Assembly: GCF_003990045.1 (NCBI RefSeq)
Contig: NZ_RZGZ01000002.1
Location: forward strand, 620,001 to 684,000
Length of the DNA: 64,000 bases
Origin: Labedella endophytica
GTDB taxonomy: Bacteria; Actinomycetota; Actinomycetes; Actinomycetales; Microbacteriaceae
Direction: 5' to 3'
The notes below the pieces were generated by a model. That model was not told the origin of the DNA, did no database searches, and worked only from the letters and a program-made list of their open reading frames with translations. Below are positions 1 through 8,899 of the stretch, one piece after another (position 1 is the stretch's first letter; each line of letters starts with the position of its first letter). The position numbers and the translations under genes were made by a program.

Positions 1-272
1 AGGAAGACCACGAACTTCAGCATCCAGGCGCCGAGCACGACGGCCATGAAGAGCGTCGGGTAGAGCGGGTTGGCCTGGAAACGGTTCGCGAACAGGATGC
101 TGAAGGCCGTGATCGCGAGGAACAGCAGACCCATCGCCGCGCCGACGATCGCGCTCGTGACGCCCACTCCCCCGGCGACCGCGTTGCCGATGATCGCCGC
201 GCCCACCGCGATGACCACCGCGAGGACGGCACCCCAGACGAGGGCCTTCTTGAGAACGGCGGTGACGGTCAT
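1..272 (-). CDS. ATP synthase protein I-like membrane protein (partial, runs off left edge)
   Basis: About 90 residues are visible. They are rich in Ala, Val, Gly and Leu and form at least three hydrophobic segments, with a short Lys-containing N-terminus (MTVTAVLKKALVWG). The ATG overlaps the wecA stop in an ATGA junction, so the two are translationally coupled. In actinobacteria the small gene between wecA/rfe and atpB usually encodes an AtpI/UncI-like protein thought to help assemble the ATP synthase c-ring. The assignment rests on this position and the membrane character, because no diagnostic motif is visible. The atp structural genes would lie to the left of the window. Confidence 0.7.
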   Translation of the reverse strand, partial: MTVTAVLKKALVWGAVLAVVIAVGAAIIGNAVAGGVGVTSAIVGAAMGLLFLAITAFSILFANRFQANPLYPTLFMAVVLGAWMLKFVVF

Positions 273-1588
273 TTCTGCTCCTTCGGGGGGCGGTGCGGGT
301 GCGACTCGTCGTCGGGCCCGGCGCCGTCGGCGTCGAGGCTCTCGGCGAGCTGGATGACGGACGCCGGGACCGGCGCGTCGGGGCTGCGGTCGTTGGCGGC
401 CGCGTCGAGCGGGTCGAAGGCGGCGATGTCGGCATGCACCGCCGCGTCCTCGGGGAGCGACTGGGCGGCCGTCTCCACGGACTTCCGGCGCCCGAGGGGC
501 GCGAGGGTGACGATCGTGCAGACGACGACGCCCACGATGAGTGTCGTGAGGGCGATCGTGTACGGCTGGAAGACGAAGAACATGAGGCTCGAGACCGAGA
601 TCACGATCGTCCAGGCGTAGAAGATGAGGACGGCCTGGATCTGCGTGTGCCCCATGTCGAGCAGGCGGTGGTGCAGATGCAACCGGTCCGCACTGAACGG
701 CGACTTACCGGCGCGCAGGCGACGGGTGACCGCGAGTCCGAAGTCGAGCAGCGGGACCACGAGGATCGCGAACGGCAGGATGATCGGGATGAAGGCACCG
801 ATGAGCTGTGTACGGCCGAAGCGGTCGGGGCCCTCGATGAAGGCTGGGTCCATCTGGCCCGTGATCGCGATGGCGCTCGTGGCCATGAGGAGCCCCACGA
901 GGAGCGCGCCGGCGTCGCCCATGAAGAGCTTCGCCGGGTGCCAGTTGAGCGGCAGGAAGCCCGCACACACGCCGCACAGCACCGCGGAGATGAGGAGCGA
1001 GAGGCTGAAGTAGTCGGACGGGCTGATCTCGCGGACGAGCAGGTAGCCGTAGAGGAAGAACACCCCGTTGGCGATGAGGCTCACGCCCGCGACGAGGCCG
1101 TCGAGGCCGTCGATGAAGTTGACGGCGTTCATGACGAGAACGATCGCGAACACCGTCATCGCGACGCTCATCCACCCGGATCCCACCGTGAGGCCGCCGA
1201 TCGGGAGCGAGTAGATCTGGACCCCGAGCCAGGCGATGAGGCCGGCCGCGAGGAATTGACCGGCGAGCTTGATCATCCAGTCGAGGTCCCAGATGTCGTC
1301 GGCCATGCCGATGACGACGATCATGAACGCCGCCCCGAGGATGGCCCAAACGGGTCCGGGATTGGCGAAGATCAGCCGGTAGTAGGGATTGAACGACGCG
1401 ACGACGAAGGCGGCGACGACTCCGAGGAACATCGCGATCCCGCCGAGGCGCGGCGTGGGACGCGTGTGCACGTCTCGCGTGCGGATCTCCGGGTAGAGCT
1501 TCCACTTGTGCGCCGCCCGCAGCACCACGAGGCACAGGACGTAGGTGACGATCGCGGCGAACCCGGCGATGAGGACGTACTGGATCAT
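269..1588 (-). CDS. wecA: WecA/Rfe-type polyprenyl-phosphate GlcNAc-1-phosphate transferase
   Basis: This integral membrane enzyme moves GlcNAc-1-phosphate from UDP-GlcNAc to polyprenyl phosphate, the first lipid-linked step of cell-wall polysaccharide synthesis. The 439-residue protein has about 11 hydrophobic segments and the family motifs: the DD pair at residues 97-98, NFIDGLDGL at 157-165, MGDAGA at 223-228 and the HLHH motif at 304-307. After the last membrane segment an acidic tail of about 70 residues is probably disordered and cytoplasmic. The start at 1588 was chosen because it overlaps the tsaC stop (ATGA); an upstream in-frame ATG at 1603 lies inside tsaC. WecA versus a TagO-like role cannot be separated from sequence alone. 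Confidence 0.92.
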   Translation of the reverse strand: MIQYVLIAGFAAIVTYVLCLVVLRAAHKWKLYPEIRTRDVHTRPTPRLGGIAMFLGVVAAFVVASFNPYYRLIFANPGPVWAILGAAFMIVVIGMADDIWDLDWMIKLAGQFLAAGLIAWLGVQIYSLPIGGLTVGSGWMSVAMTVFAIVLVMNAVNFIDGLDGLVAGVSLIANGVFFLYGYLLVREISPSDYFSLSLLISAVLCGVCAGFLPLNWHPAKLFMGDAGALLVGLLMATSAIAITGQMDPAFIEGPDRFGRTQLIGAFIPIILPFAILVVPLLDFGLAVTRRLRAGKSPFSADRLHLHHRLLDMGHTQIQAVLIFYAWTIVISVSSLMFFVFQPYTIALTTLIVGVVVCTIVTLAPLGRRKSVETAAQSLPEDAAVHADIAAFDPLDAAANDRSPDAPVPASVIQLAESLDADGAGPDDESHPHRPPKEQK

Positions 1589-2265
1589 GAGTCGTCGGGC
1601 CACCCGCCGCCGGCGAGGGTGGTCCCGAGAACGCGTCGGAGCTCCTCGCCCGAGACGGCGCCGTTGCGCAGGATCGTGATCTTGCCGTCGGGGAGGGCGA
1701 GCTGGGTCGCGTCGATGATCGTGGACGCGCCCGAGTCTCCGCTCGGCCCGCCGTCGAGGTAGACGGACACGCTCTCGCCGAGCATGGCCTCGGCCTCGGC
1801 CGCCGTGGTGGCGGCCGGCTGGCCCGTGAGGTTGGCCGACGACACCGCGAGCGGGCCGGTCTCCTCGAGCAGCTCGAGCGCGAGCGGGTTGGCGGGCATG
1901 CGGAGGGCGACCGTTCCGGCTGTCTCGCCGAGGTCCCAGGAGAGGGAGGGCTGGGCCTGCATGACGATCGTGAGTCCGCCAGGCCAGAATTCGGTCACGA
2001 GGTCGCGCACGACGTCGGGGAACTCGGCGACGAGGGCCTCGAGCGTCGTGACGCCGGGCACGAGCACGGGCGGCGGCTGGGAGCGCGTGCGCCCCTTGGC
2101 GTCGAGCAGCCGCGCCACGGCCTTCGCGTCGAAGGCGTCGGCGGCGACCCCGTAGACGGTGTCCGTGGGGACGACGACGAGCTCACCGTGGCCGATCGCC
2201 TGGCGGGCGAGGCGCATGCCGGTGAGGAGTTGGGAATCGACGGAGCAGTCGTAGACGCGTGACAT
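1585..2265 (-). CDS. tsaC: Threonylcarbamoyl-AMP synthase (YrdC/Sua5 family)
   Basis: The enzyme makes L-threonylcarbamoyladenylate from Thr, bicarbonate and ATP for the t6A37 modification of tRNAs that read ANN codons. The 226-residue product is a single YrdC domain without the Sua5 C-terminal domain. It has the N-terminal VPTDTVYG signature (residues about 32-39), an R-S-Q-P segment near residue 62, and the SSAN motif near residue 140. The ATG at 2265 is preceded at 8 nt by TAGAAT, so the gene probably has its own leaderless promoter in the prmC-tsaC gap. It then continues into wecA through a 4-nt overlap. The open frame extends far upstream through prmC antisense-of-frame codons, but that extension has no homology and was discarded. 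Confidence 0.93.
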   Translation of the reverse strand: MSRVYDCSVDSQLLTGMRLARQAIGHGELVVVPTDTVYGVAADAFDAKAVARLLDAKGRTRSQPPPVLVPGVTTLEALVAEFPDVVRDLVTEFWPGGLTIVMQAQPSLSWDLGETAGTVALRMPANPLALELLEETGPLAVSSANLTGQPAATTAAEAEAMLGESVSVYLDGGPSGDSGASTIIDATQLALPDGKITILRNGAVSGEELRRVLGTTLAGGGWPDDS

Positions 2266-2273
2266 CGGGCACG

Positions 2274-2279
2274 ATTCTA
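2274..2279 (-). promoter_or_regulatory. -10 box of a leaderless promoter for tsaC
   Basis: TAGAAT reads on the minus strand and ends 8 nt before the tsaC ATG, the spacing expected for transcription starting at the start codon. No convincing -35 is visible. Confidence 0.55.
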
Positions 2280-2323
2280 CCGACGAGTGCCGGGTGCCCC
2301 CTCCACGACGCGACTCCACCTCC

Positions 2324-2385
2324 CGTGAGGTGTCGCGATCTGTTGCTATCAGGGCCCGAATGGCAACAGATTGCGACACCTCACG
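2324..2385. repeat. Long near-perfect palindrome between prmC and tsaC
   Basis: The left arm at 2324-2346 and the right arm at 2363-2385 form a 23-bp stem with one mismatch. The loop is about 16 nt and can itself pair weakly around GGGCCC. The core half-sequence is GTGAGGTGTCGC. It begins 5 bp after the prmC stop on the transcribed strand and lies upstream of the tsaC promoter, so it could end or protect the prmC transcript. There is no T-run, so it is not a textbook intrinsic terminator. It may be a member of a dispersed palindromic repeat family. Confidence 0.75.
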
Positions 2386-2389
2386 AGGG

Positions 2390-3262
2390 TCAGCGGGTGG
2401 CGCTCGTGATGCGGTCGCGCTGCGTGAGGTCGCGGAAGGTGGCGGGCGACGACCAGCCGTCGGCCGCGAGGAGATCGCGGATGGGCTCTCCCTGCAGCTC
2501 GCCGTGCTCGATGAGCACGCGACCGCCGGGACGGAGCAGTCGGAGCGCCGTGGCGGAGACCTGGCGCACGACGTCGAGGCCATCGGGGCCGCCGTAGAGG
2601 GCGTGGGCCGGATCGTGCAGGCGCACCTCCGGATCGCGCGGGACCGCGGCGTCCGGAACGTAGGGCGGGTTCGACACGACGAGGGAGACCGTTCCATCGA
2701 GGCGTGCGAGCGCGTGGGCCAGGTCGTCGAACACGATCGTGGCGTTCGTGGCCCCCACGGAATCGGCGTTCTGCCTCGCCCAGACGAACGCGTCGACCGA
2801 GTTCTCGACGGCGTACACCGTGGCGTGCGGCACCTCGGAGGCGACCGACAAAGCGATCGCGCCCGATCCCGTGCCGAGATCCACGGCGATCGGGTCCGCC
2901 TCGGGGAGGGCCCGCAACTCGTCGATCGCGTACTGGGCGAGCAGCTCCGTCTCCGGACGCGGCACGAAGACACCCGGGCCGACGGCGAGCCGCAGGGAGC
3001 GGAAGTACGCCGTCCCCGTGATGTGCTGCAGCGGCTCACGGGCGGCGCGGCGGGAGACGAGGTCGTCGAGGAGCTCGGCGTCGCGAGGCGCGAGGGTGCG
3101 CCCGACGACCATCGCGGCCGCGAGCTCGCCGCGACCGAGGTCGACGACGTGGCCGATGAGGAGTTCGGCGTCGACCTCTGGGGTCGTGATTCCGGCGGCG
3201 GCGAGGCGCGCGGCGGCGTTCGCGCGCGCAGCGGCGAGGGAGATGTCGGGTGGGGTGTCCAT
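2390..3262 (-). CDS. prmC: Release-factor glutamine N5-methyltransferase
   Basis: PrmC methylates the Gln of the GGQ loop of release factors RF1 and RF2, which raises peptide-release efficiency. The 290-residue length is normal. The N-terminal helical domain is followed by a Rossmann methyltransferase fold with DLGTGSG at residues 128-134 (SAM binding) and the catalytic NPPY motif at 198-201. Its substrate gene prfA lies upstream on the same strand, but the cysK-cysE pair on the other strand separates them. A TAAGCT -10-like box (3296-3301) suggests its own promoter, with a leader of about 30 nt. Confidence 0.95.
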   Translation of the reverse strand: MDTPPDISLAAARANAAARLAAAGITTPEVDAELLIGHVVDLGRGELAAAMVVGRTLAPRDAELLDDLVSRRAAREPLQHITGTAYFRSLRLAVGPGVFVPRPETELLAQYAIDELRALPEADPIAVDLGTGSGAIALSVASEVPHATVYAVENSVDAFVWARQNADSVGATNATIVFDDLAHALARLDGTVSLVVSNPPYVPDAAVPRDPEVRLHDPAHALYGGPDGLDVVRQVSATALRLLRPGGRVLIEHGELQGEPIRDLLAADGWSSPATFRDLTQRDRITSATR

Positions 3263-3406
3263 GGGGTTCCGAGCAGGTTCGGGGGTCGGTCCAACAGCTT
3301 AGTGGTTCGCCCCTTCCCGGTCGCCTCCGATCCGACAGGAGCACCCGATTCCTGCCTCCCGGCCGCGCACCCCCGCCAATTTCATGCCATACGGAGGCTG
3401 GGCCTT

Positions 3407-3412
3407 TAGGCT
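3407..3412 (+). promoter_or_regulatory. -10 box for the cysK-cysE operon
   Basis: TAGGCT lies about 70 nt upstream of the cysK start, leaving a leader of about 60 nt. The leader carries three imperfect copies of a 12-13 bp unit resembling CAGACGCATCCCC at about 3429-3463. A clear -35 was not found. Confidence 0.4.
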
Positions 3413-3428
3413 GGCGATGCACTGCATC

Positions 3429-3463
3429 GACGCATCCCCAGACGTATCCCCCAGACGCATCCA
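3429..3463 (+). repeat. Three short tandem repeats in the cysK leader
   Basis: Three adjacent copies of GACGYATCCMC differ at one or two positions each. They fall between the putative -10 and the ribosome-binding site, so they could be an operator or a structured leader; they could also be chance slippage. Confidence 0.4.
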
Positions 3464-3479
3464 CACACGAAGGACTCCC

Positions 3480-4418
3480 ATGACCGGCACGATCCACTCC
3501 GACATCACCGCAGCGTTCGGCAACACCCCGCTCGTCCGCATCAACCGGCTCGCCTCGGAGACCGAGGCGACCATCCTCGCGAAGCTCGAGTTCTACAACC
3601 CCGGTTCGAGTGTCAAGGACCGTCTCGGTGTCGCGATCGTCGATGCGGCCGAGAAGTCGGGCGAGCTGAAGCCCGGCGGCACCATCGTCGAGGGCACGAG
3701 CGGCAACACGGGCATCGCACTCGCGCTCGTGGGCGCGGCGCGCGGCTACAAGGTGATCCTCACGATGCCGTCCTCGATGAGCCAGGAGCGGCGCGTGCTG
3801 CTCCGCGCCTTCGGTGCCGAGCTCGTCCTCACGGAACCGTCCCTCGGGATGAAGGGCGCCGTGGAGAAGGCCAAGGAGATCGTCGACTCGACCCCCGGCG
3901 CGATCTGGGCGAAGCAGTTCGCGAACGAGGCCAACGCGGAGATCCACCGCACGACCACCGCCGAGGAGATCTGGCGCGACACCGACGGCGGCGTCGACAT
4001 CTTCATCGCGGGCGTCGGCACGGGCGGCACCATCACGGGCGTCGGCCAGGTGCTGAAGCAGCGCAAGCCCGGCGTGCAGGTCGTGGCCGTGGAGCCGATC
4101 GACTCCCCCATCCTCAACGGTGGAAAGCCCGGACCGCACAAGATCCAGGGCATCGGCGCGAACTTCGTGCCGGAGGTCCTCGACACGACCGTCTACGACG
4201 AGGTCATCGACGTCTCCTACGACGACGCCATCGCGGTGGCGAAGGACCTCGCCGCGAAGGAGGGCATCCTGTCGGGCATCTCGTCCGGCGCCATCATGTG
4301 GGCGGCCATCGAGCTGGCCAAGCGGCCCGAGAACGCCGGCAAGACGATCGTCGCGATCGTGTGCGACACGGGCGAGCGCTACCTCTCCACGCCGCTGTGG
4401 GCCGGCCTCGCCGACTGA
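3480..4418 (+). CDS. cysK: O-acetylserine sulfhydrylase (cysteine synthase A)
   Basis: This PLP enzyme replaces the acetyl group of O-acetyl-L-serine with sulfide to give L-cysteine. The 312-residue product has the usual length. Visible motifs are NPGSSVKDR with the PLP lysine at K46, the substrate loop GTSGNTG at 72-78 and the phosphate-binding GVGTGGT at 178-184. The C-terminus is compatible with the complex formed with serine acetyltransferase. The start at 3480 follows a GAAGGA ribosome-binding site; an earlier in-frame ATG at 3384 precedes the probable promoter. The partner gene cysE starts 7 nt downstream. Confidence 0.97.
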   Translation: MTGTIHSDITAAFGNTPLVRINRLASETEATILAKLEFYNPGSSVKDRLGVAIVDAAEKSGELKPGGTIVEGTSGNTGIALALVGAARGYKVILTMPSSMSQERRVLLRAFGAELVLTEPSLGMKGAVEKAKEIVDSTPGAIWAKQFANEANAEIHRTTTAEEIWRDTDGGVDIFIAGVGTGGTITGVGQVLKQRKPGVQVVAVEPIDSPILNGGKPGPHKIQGIGANFVPEVLDTTVYDEVIDVSYDDAIAVAKDLAAKEGILSGISSGAIMWAAIELAKRPENAGKTIVAIVCDTGERYLSTPLWAGLAD

Positions 4419-4425
4419 CCGTCGC

Positions 4426-4989
4426 GTGAGTCTGCTCTCCCGGGTGCGCGAGGACGTCACGTCCGCGCGCGTCCATGATCCCGCCGCACGGGGGTCCCTC
4501 GAGATCGTGCTCGGGTACTCCGGGCTGCACGCCATCTGGGCCCACCGCGTGAACGCGCGACTGTGGCGCAGCGGTCTGCGCCTCCCCGCTCGGCTGGGGT
4601 CGCAGCTCGCGCGCTTCCTCACCGGGATCGAGATCCATCCGGGCGCGACGATCGGTCGCCGCTTCTTCATCGACCACGGCATGGGCGTGGTGATCGGCGA
4701 GACCGCGGAGGTCGGGGACGACGTGATGATCTACCACGGCGTGACGCTCGGCGGGAAGAGCCGGGGTCGCGGCAAGCGTCACCCGACGCTCGGCGACGGC
4801 GTCCAGGTAGGGGCGGGGGCGAAGATCCTCGGCCCCATCGTCGTGGGACGCGGCAGCATCGTGGGCGCCAACGCCGTGGTCACCCACGACGCCCCGCCCG
4901 ACTCACTCCTGGTCGGAGTCCCCGCGCGGGCGCGCCCGCGCGGCACGGCGGCCTCCCACGGCCTCCCCACCCCCGAATACCTCATCTAA
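4426..4989 (+). CDS. cysE: Serine O-acetyltransferase
   Basis: The enzyme acetylates L-serine with acetyl-CoA to form O-acetylserine, the substrate of the upstream CysK. The 187-residue protein is the short form typical of Gram-positive bacteria. A short helical N-terminus is followed by a left-handed beta-helix of hexapeptide repeats from about residue 70 to 165, including the family segments [20 protein letters not shown] and YHGVTLGG. The GTG start lies 7 nt after the cysK stop, so the two are co-transcribed. The tail after residue 165 ([11 protein letters not shown]) is low-complexity. A large palindrome follows directly after the stop. Confidence 0.95.
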   Translation: MSLLSRVREDVTSARVHDPAARGSLEIVLGYSGLHAIWAHRVNARLWRSGLRLPARLGSQLARFLTGIEIHPGATIGRRFFIDHGMGVVIGETAEVGDDVMIYHGVTLGGKSRGRGKRHPTLGDGVQVGAGAKILGPIVVGRGSIVGANAVVTHDAPPDSLLVGVPARARPRGTAASHGLPTPEYLI

Positions 4990-4990
4990 C

Positions 4991-5048
4991 CCCCCTGAAA
5001 ACTTCGTATGTGCTCGAATTTTCAAGCACATACGAAGTTTTCAGGGGG
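4991..5048. terminator. Perfect 24-bp palindrome between convergent cysE and prfA
   Basis: The arms at 4991-5014 and 5025-5048 are perfectly complementary around a 10-nt loop (CGAATTTTCA). The gap between the two convergent stops is only 78 bp and the palindrome fills most of it, so a bidirectional terminator is the simplest reading. The stem is unusually AT-rich for this genome, apart from terminal C5/G5 clamps that give no T-run. The inner part, AAAACTTCGTATG and its complement, resembles the loxP arm at 11 of 13 positions but with an 18-bp instead of an 8-bp spacer. Confidence 0.75.
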
Positions 5049-5067
5049 TAGAGAGAGGGAGGGGGGG

Positions 5068-6144
5068 TCAGGCGTCGGCGACGGCCGAGAGGCGAGCCTC
5101 TTCGTCGGCCTCGATCGCCGAGATGATGATCGGCTCGAGCGCGCCGTTCATGACCGCGTCGAGGTTGTACGCCTTGTAGCCCGTGCGGTGGTCCGCGATC
5201 CGGTTCTCCGGGAAGTTGTACGTACGGATGCGCTCGGACCGGTCCATCGTGCGGATCTGGCTCTTGCGGGCCGCGCTGTCGAGCTCGGCCTGCTCCTCCT
5301 GGCGGCGCGCGAGGATGCGCGCGCGCAGCACGCGCATCCCGGCCTCGCGGTTCTGCAGCTGGCTCTTCTCGTTCTGCATCGACACCACGATGCCCGTGGG
5401 GAGGTGGGTGATGCGCACGGCGGAGTCCGTCGTGTTGACGGACTGGCCGCCGGGGCCGCTCGAACGGTAGACGTCGATCTTGAGGTCGTTCTGGTTGATG
5501 TCGACCTCCTCGGGCTCGTCCACCTCGGGGAACACGAGCACGCCCGTGGTCGACGTGTGGATGCGGCCCTGCGACTCGGTGACGGGTACACGCTGCACGC
5601 GGTGCACACCGCCCTCGTACTTGAGGTGAGCCCAGACGCCCTGCGACGGGTCCGTCGCGTTCGACTTGATGGCGACCTGCACGTCCTTGTAGCCGCCGAG
5701 ATCGCTCTCGGTGCGCTCGAGGAGCTCGGTCTTCCAGCCCTTGGACTCCGCGTAGTGGAGGTACATCCGGAGGAGGTCCGCGGCGAAGAGCGCGCTCTCG
5801 GCGCCGCCCTCACCGCCCTTGATCTCCATGATCACGTCGCGACCGTCGTCGGGGTCGCGCGGGATCAGGAGCCGGCGGAGCTTCTCCTGCGAGGTCTGCA
5901 GCTGCTCCTCGAGCGCCGGAACCTCGTCGGCGAAGGCGTCGTCCTCCTTCGCGAGCTCGCGGGCCGCGTCGAGGTCGTCCTTCGCCTCGATCCACGCGGC
6001 CTCGGCCGCGACGATGCGCGAGAGCTCCGCGTAGCGGCGGTTGACGCGCTTCGACCGGGCCGGGTCCGCGTGCAGCGCGGGGTCGGCGAGCTCGTCCTGC
6101 AGCTCCTTGTGCTCCTTCTTGAGCACCTCGACCGATTCGAACAT
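5068..6144 (-). CDS. prfA: Peptide chain release factor 1
   Basis: RF1 reads UAA and UAG in the ribosomal A site and triggers peptide release. The 358-residue product is full length. It shows the codon-reading tripeptide PVT at 187-189 (PAT in E. coli), followed by ESQGRIHTS, and the catalytic GGQ at 232-234 whose Gln is the PrmC substrate. A strong GGAGG ribosome-binding site precedes the ATG. It lies downstream of rho, with a strong hairpin in between. Confidence 0.97.
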   Translation of the reverse strand: MFESVEVLKKEHKELQDELADPALHADPARSKRVNRRYAELSRIVAAEAAWIEAKDDLDAARELAKEDDAFADEVPALEEQLQTSQEKLRRLLIPRDPDDGRDVIMEIKGGEGGAESALFAADLLRMYLHYAESKGWKTELLERTESDLGGYKDVQVAIKSNATDPSQGVWAHLKYEGGVHRVQRVPVTESQGRIHTSTTGVLVFPEVDEPEEVDINQNDLKIDVYRSSGPGGQSVNTTDSAVRITHLPTGIVVSMQNEKSQLQNREAGMRVLRARILARRQEEQAELDSAARKSQIRTMDRSERIRTYNFPENRIADHRTGYKAYNLDAVMNGALEPIIISAIEADEEARLSAVADA

Positions 6145-6186
6145 ATGACTACCTCCTGCTGAACACTCACGAACCTACGCGGAAAG

Positions 6187-6244
6187 CACCGAACCCACCC
6201 GGGCGCACGGCGTGAGCCGTGCGGGATCCCGGGTGGGTTCGGTG
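6187..6244 (-). terminator. Strong hairpin directly after rho
   Basis: Two nested stems are visible: an outer stem of about 15 bp (ACCGAACCCACCCGGG paired with its complement) and an inner CGCACGGC/GCCGTGCG stem with a GTGA loop, separated by a small GGAT bulge. It starts 6 nt after the rho stop. No long T-run follows, so it may end or stabilise the rho mRNA and partly insulate prfA. Confidence 0.75.
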
Positions 6245-6250
6245 GGGTCG

Positions 6251-8695
6251 CTAGCGGTGGTCGCGCTCCTGGCCGTGGCTGTGGCCGGTGGCCGCGGGCT
6301 GCGGCATCGACTTCTGCATCTGGACGAGGAACTCGACGTTCGAGCTCGTCTCCTTGAGCTTGCCGAGGACGACCTCGAGCGCCTGCTGCTGGTCGAGACC
6401 GGCGAGGGCGCGACGCAGCTTCCAGGTGATCTTGACCTCGTCGTTCGACAGGAGCATCTCCTCGCGGCGGGTGGACGACGCGTTCACGTCGACGGCCGGG
6501 AAGATGCGCTTGTCTGCGAGCTGACGCGAGAGGCGCAGCTCGGAGTTTCCGGTGCCCTTGAACTCCTCGAAGATGACCTCGTCCATCTTGGATCCGGTCT
6601 CCACGAGCGCCGTCGCGAGGATGGTGAGCGAGCCACCGTTCTCGATGTTGCGGGCGGCGCCGAAGAAGCGCTTTGGCGGGTAGAGCGCCGCGGCGTCCAC
6701 TCCACCGGACAGGATGCGTCCCGACGCCGGAGCGGCGAGGTTGTACGCACGGCCCAGCCGGGTGATCGAGTCGAGCAGAACCACGACGTCGTGACCGAGC
6801 TCCACGAGGCGCTTCGCACGCTCGATGGCGAGCTCGGCGACCGTGGTGTGGTCCTCGGCGGGGCGGTCGAAGGTGGAGGCGATGACCTCGCCCTTCACCG
6901 TGCGCTGCATGTCCGTGACCTCTTCGGGGCGCTCGTCGACGAGCACGACCATGAGGTGGACCTCGGGGTTGTTGATCGAGATCGCGTTGGCGATCTGCTG
7001 CAGCACGATCGTCTTACCGGCCTTGGGGGGCGCGACGATGAGGCCGCGCTGGCCCTTGCCGATGGGGGCGACGAGGTCGATGATGCGCTGCGTGAGCTTG
7101 CCCTGCTCCGTCTCGAGCCGCAGACGCTCCTGCGGGTAGAGCGGGGTGAGCTTGCCGAACTCGACGCGCGTGCCGGCCTCGTCGACGGGCTGACCGTTGA
7201 CGCTGTCGACCTTGACGATCGCGTTGTACTTCTGGCGGGCGTTGTTCTCGCCCTCCCGCGGCTGGCGGATCGCGCCGACGACGGCGTCACCCTTGCGCAG
7301 GTTGTACTTCTTCACCTGGCCGAGGGAGACGTAGACGTCGTTCGTACCCGGGAGGTAGCCCGACGTGCGCACGAAGGCGTAGTTGTCGAGCACGTCGAGG
7401 ATGCCCGCGACGGGGATCAGGACGTCGTCCTCGGAGATCTCCGGCTCGGCGTCCTCGCCGCCGCGACGCTTGCGGTCGCGGTAACGCCCGCGGCCGCGGC
7501 CTTCGGCGTCCTCCTGCTGTTGCTGCTGCTGCGAGTTGCCGCGGCCGCCCTGCTGGGCTCCCTTGTCGCGACCCTGCTGATCGTTCTGGCCGCGCTCGTT
7601 CTGGGTGCGGTCGTTCTGGCCGCGCTCACCGCGCTCGTTCTGGGTGCGCTCGCCCTGGCCACGGTCGTTCTGACCCTGGTTGCGGTCGTTCTGACCCTGG
7701 TTGCGGTCGTTCTGCGCGCGGTCGTTCGAGGCCTTGTCTGCCTGGCCGTTCTGCGCGTTCTGGCCGTTCTGGGCCTTGTCGTTCTGGTCGCCGCCGCGAT
7801 TGCGGCTGCGTCCACGCGAGCGTCCCTGACGCGGCTGCTGCTCGTCGGAGTCCGACTGCTCGGAACGGTCGGAACCGCGGTCGGCGGCGGGCTGAGCGTC
7901 CTGTTCGGCCGCGTCGTCTGCCGGCTGCTCGGCCGACTGCTCGTTCTGCTGGTCGTCGGAGTTGTTGCGACGCCCACGGCCGCGACGGTTGCCGCGCTTG
8001 TTCTGACGCTCGCGACCCTCACCGCCGTTCGACTGCTCGCCGTTGGACTGCTCGCCGTTCGACTGGTCGCCGTTCGACTGCTCGCCGTTCTGCTGCTCAC
8101 CATTGTCGGCGGCCTCGGCGGGAGCGGAGGTCGACGCGTCGACTCCGCCGTTGACGACCTCGGCCGCGCCGGCGTCGAAGAACGCGGCATCGGCGGGAGC
8201 CTGGGACGAGGTCGCAGCGAGCTCGTCGGCGGCCGGTGGGAGCTGGGCCGGCTGGTCGGCGTTCACGTGGACGGCAGCGGCGACGGCGCCGCGCTCCACG
8301 TCCGCGCTCGTGGCCCGGCGGGATCCGCGGCGACGACCGGTGGCCGGTGCGGCGGCGGCCGGAGCGGCCTCGACAGGAGCGGCCTCGACCGGGGCGGCCT
8401 CCTCGACGGGAGCCGAGGCGGCCGGGGAGGCCTCCTCGACGTCCAGCTCGGTGGCGACACCCGCGGTGGCGAGGCTCGCCTCCGAGGGCGCTTCGGGCTC
8501 GGCGACCGGGACGGACTCCGAGGAGCCGGCCTGGGCGCTCGCGGCGTTGATCGCCTCGACGAGCTCGCCCTTTCGGAGCTTGGATGCATCGGCGATGCCC
8601 CATTCGGCGGCCAACTGCTTGAGTTCGGCGACCTTGAGGGATCCGATTGCGACACTGCTGTCCGCGATTCGCTCGCGGAGACTGACGTCTGACAC
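6251..8695 (-). CDS. rho: Transcription termination factor Rho, with long disordered insert
   Basis: Rho is a hexameric RNA-dependent ATPase that ends transcription. The protein has 814 residues against about 420 in E. coli. A Rho-N helix-extension domain lies at about 19-50. Residues about 55-410 form a low-complexity region: first Ala/Glu/Pro-rich, then repeats of NGEQS (about 198-225) and of NDRNQGQ (about 321-378), then Arg/Gly-rich. The RNA-binding OB fold starts at about 420, Walker A APPKAGKT is at about 558 and the R-loop/SSTRREE segment near 738. A His-rich tail ends the protein. Actinobacterial Rho proteins commonly carry such inserts. The GTG start follows an AAAGGAAG ribosome-binding site. 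Confidence 0.96.
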   Translation of the reverse strand: MSDVSLRERIADSSVAIGSLKVAELKQLAAEWGIADASKLRKGELVEAINAASAQAGSSESVPVAEPEAPSEASLATAGVATELDVEEASPAASAPVEEAAPVEAAPVEAAPAAAAPATGRRRGSRRATSADVERGAVAAAVHVNADQPAQLPPAADELAATSSQAPADAAFFDAGAAEVVNGGVDASTSAPAEAADNGEQQNGEQSNGDQSNGEQSNGEQSNGGEGRERQNKRGNRRGRGRRNNSDDQQNEQSAEQPADDAAEQDAQPAADRGSDRSEQSDSDEQQPRQGRSRGRSRNRGGDQNDKAQNGQNAQNGQADKASNDRAQNDRNQGQNDRNQGQNDRGQGERTQNERGERGQNDRTQNERGQNDQQGRDKGAQQGGRGNSQQQQQQEDAEGRGRGRYRDRKRRGGEDAEPEISEDDVLIPVAGILDVLDNYAFVRTSGYLPGTNDVYVSLGQVKKYNLRKGDAVVGAIRQPREGENNARQKYNAIVKVDSVNGQPVDEAGTRVEFGKLTPLYPQERLRLETEQGKLTQRIIDLVAPIGKGQRGLIVAPPKAGKTIVLQQIANAISINNPEVHLMVVLVDERPEEVTDMQRTVKGEVIASTFDRPAEDHTTVAELAIERAKRLVELGHDVVVLLDSITRLGRAYNLAAPASGRILSGGVDAAALYPPKRFFGAARNIENGGSLTILATALVETGSKMDEVIFEEFKGTGNSELRLSRQLADKRIFPAVDVNASSTRREEMLLSNDEVKITWKLRRALAGLDQQQALEVVLGKLKETSSNVEFLVQMQKSMPQPAATGHSHGQERDHR
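7662..7712 (-). repeat. 21-bp tandem repeat inside rho
   Basis: Two exact 21-bp copies (7662-7682 and 7683-7703) and a partial third encode the NDRNQGQ repeats of the disordered insert. The unit is a multiple of three, so copy-number change would keep the frame. Confidence 0.85.
8027..8101 (-). repeat. 15-bp tandem repeat inside rho
   Basis: Five copies of a 15-bp unit (GTTCGACTGCTCGCC on the plus strand) with one to four changes each encode [10 protein letters not shown] repeats. They lie in frame, as expected for slippage-prone coding repeats under protein-level constraint. Confidence 0.85.
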
Positions 8696-8899
8696 TGGAG
8701 ATTCTTCCTTTCTCCTACGATGTGGTCGATGACCACGAGAGGAGAGCCGTTCGCCGGCGATCAGGCCCGGAGTCGGCCTGGAGAGAACACTGTCTCTCGA
8801 AGCACACTGCCGGGATGTCCGCGCAAGAAAGGCGCGGGCGCATCGACCAGAGCGAAGGTGATGAGTGAGTGGAATTGATCCGAGCGGGTGACTCGCGTG

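Noticed and set aside
2266-3294. Extension of the tsaC frame to a 569-residue protein
   Set aside because: The extra part overlaps prmC in another frame, is Arg/Ser/Pro-rich and has no family match, and tsaC has a good start at 2265 with a -10 box.
4991-5048. A Cre/lox-type recombination site
   Set aside because: The arms resemble loxP at 11 of 13 positions, but the spacer is 18 bp instead of 8 and no tyrosine recombinase gene is nearby.
8027-8101. A CRISPR-like repeat array
   Set aside because: The 15-bp units are contiguous without spacers and are in frame inside rho.
6212-8692. A very long plus-strand reading frame opposite rho
   Set aside because: It is the complement of the repeat-rich rho gene and has no ribosome-binding site or family motif; high GC content keeps opposite frames open.
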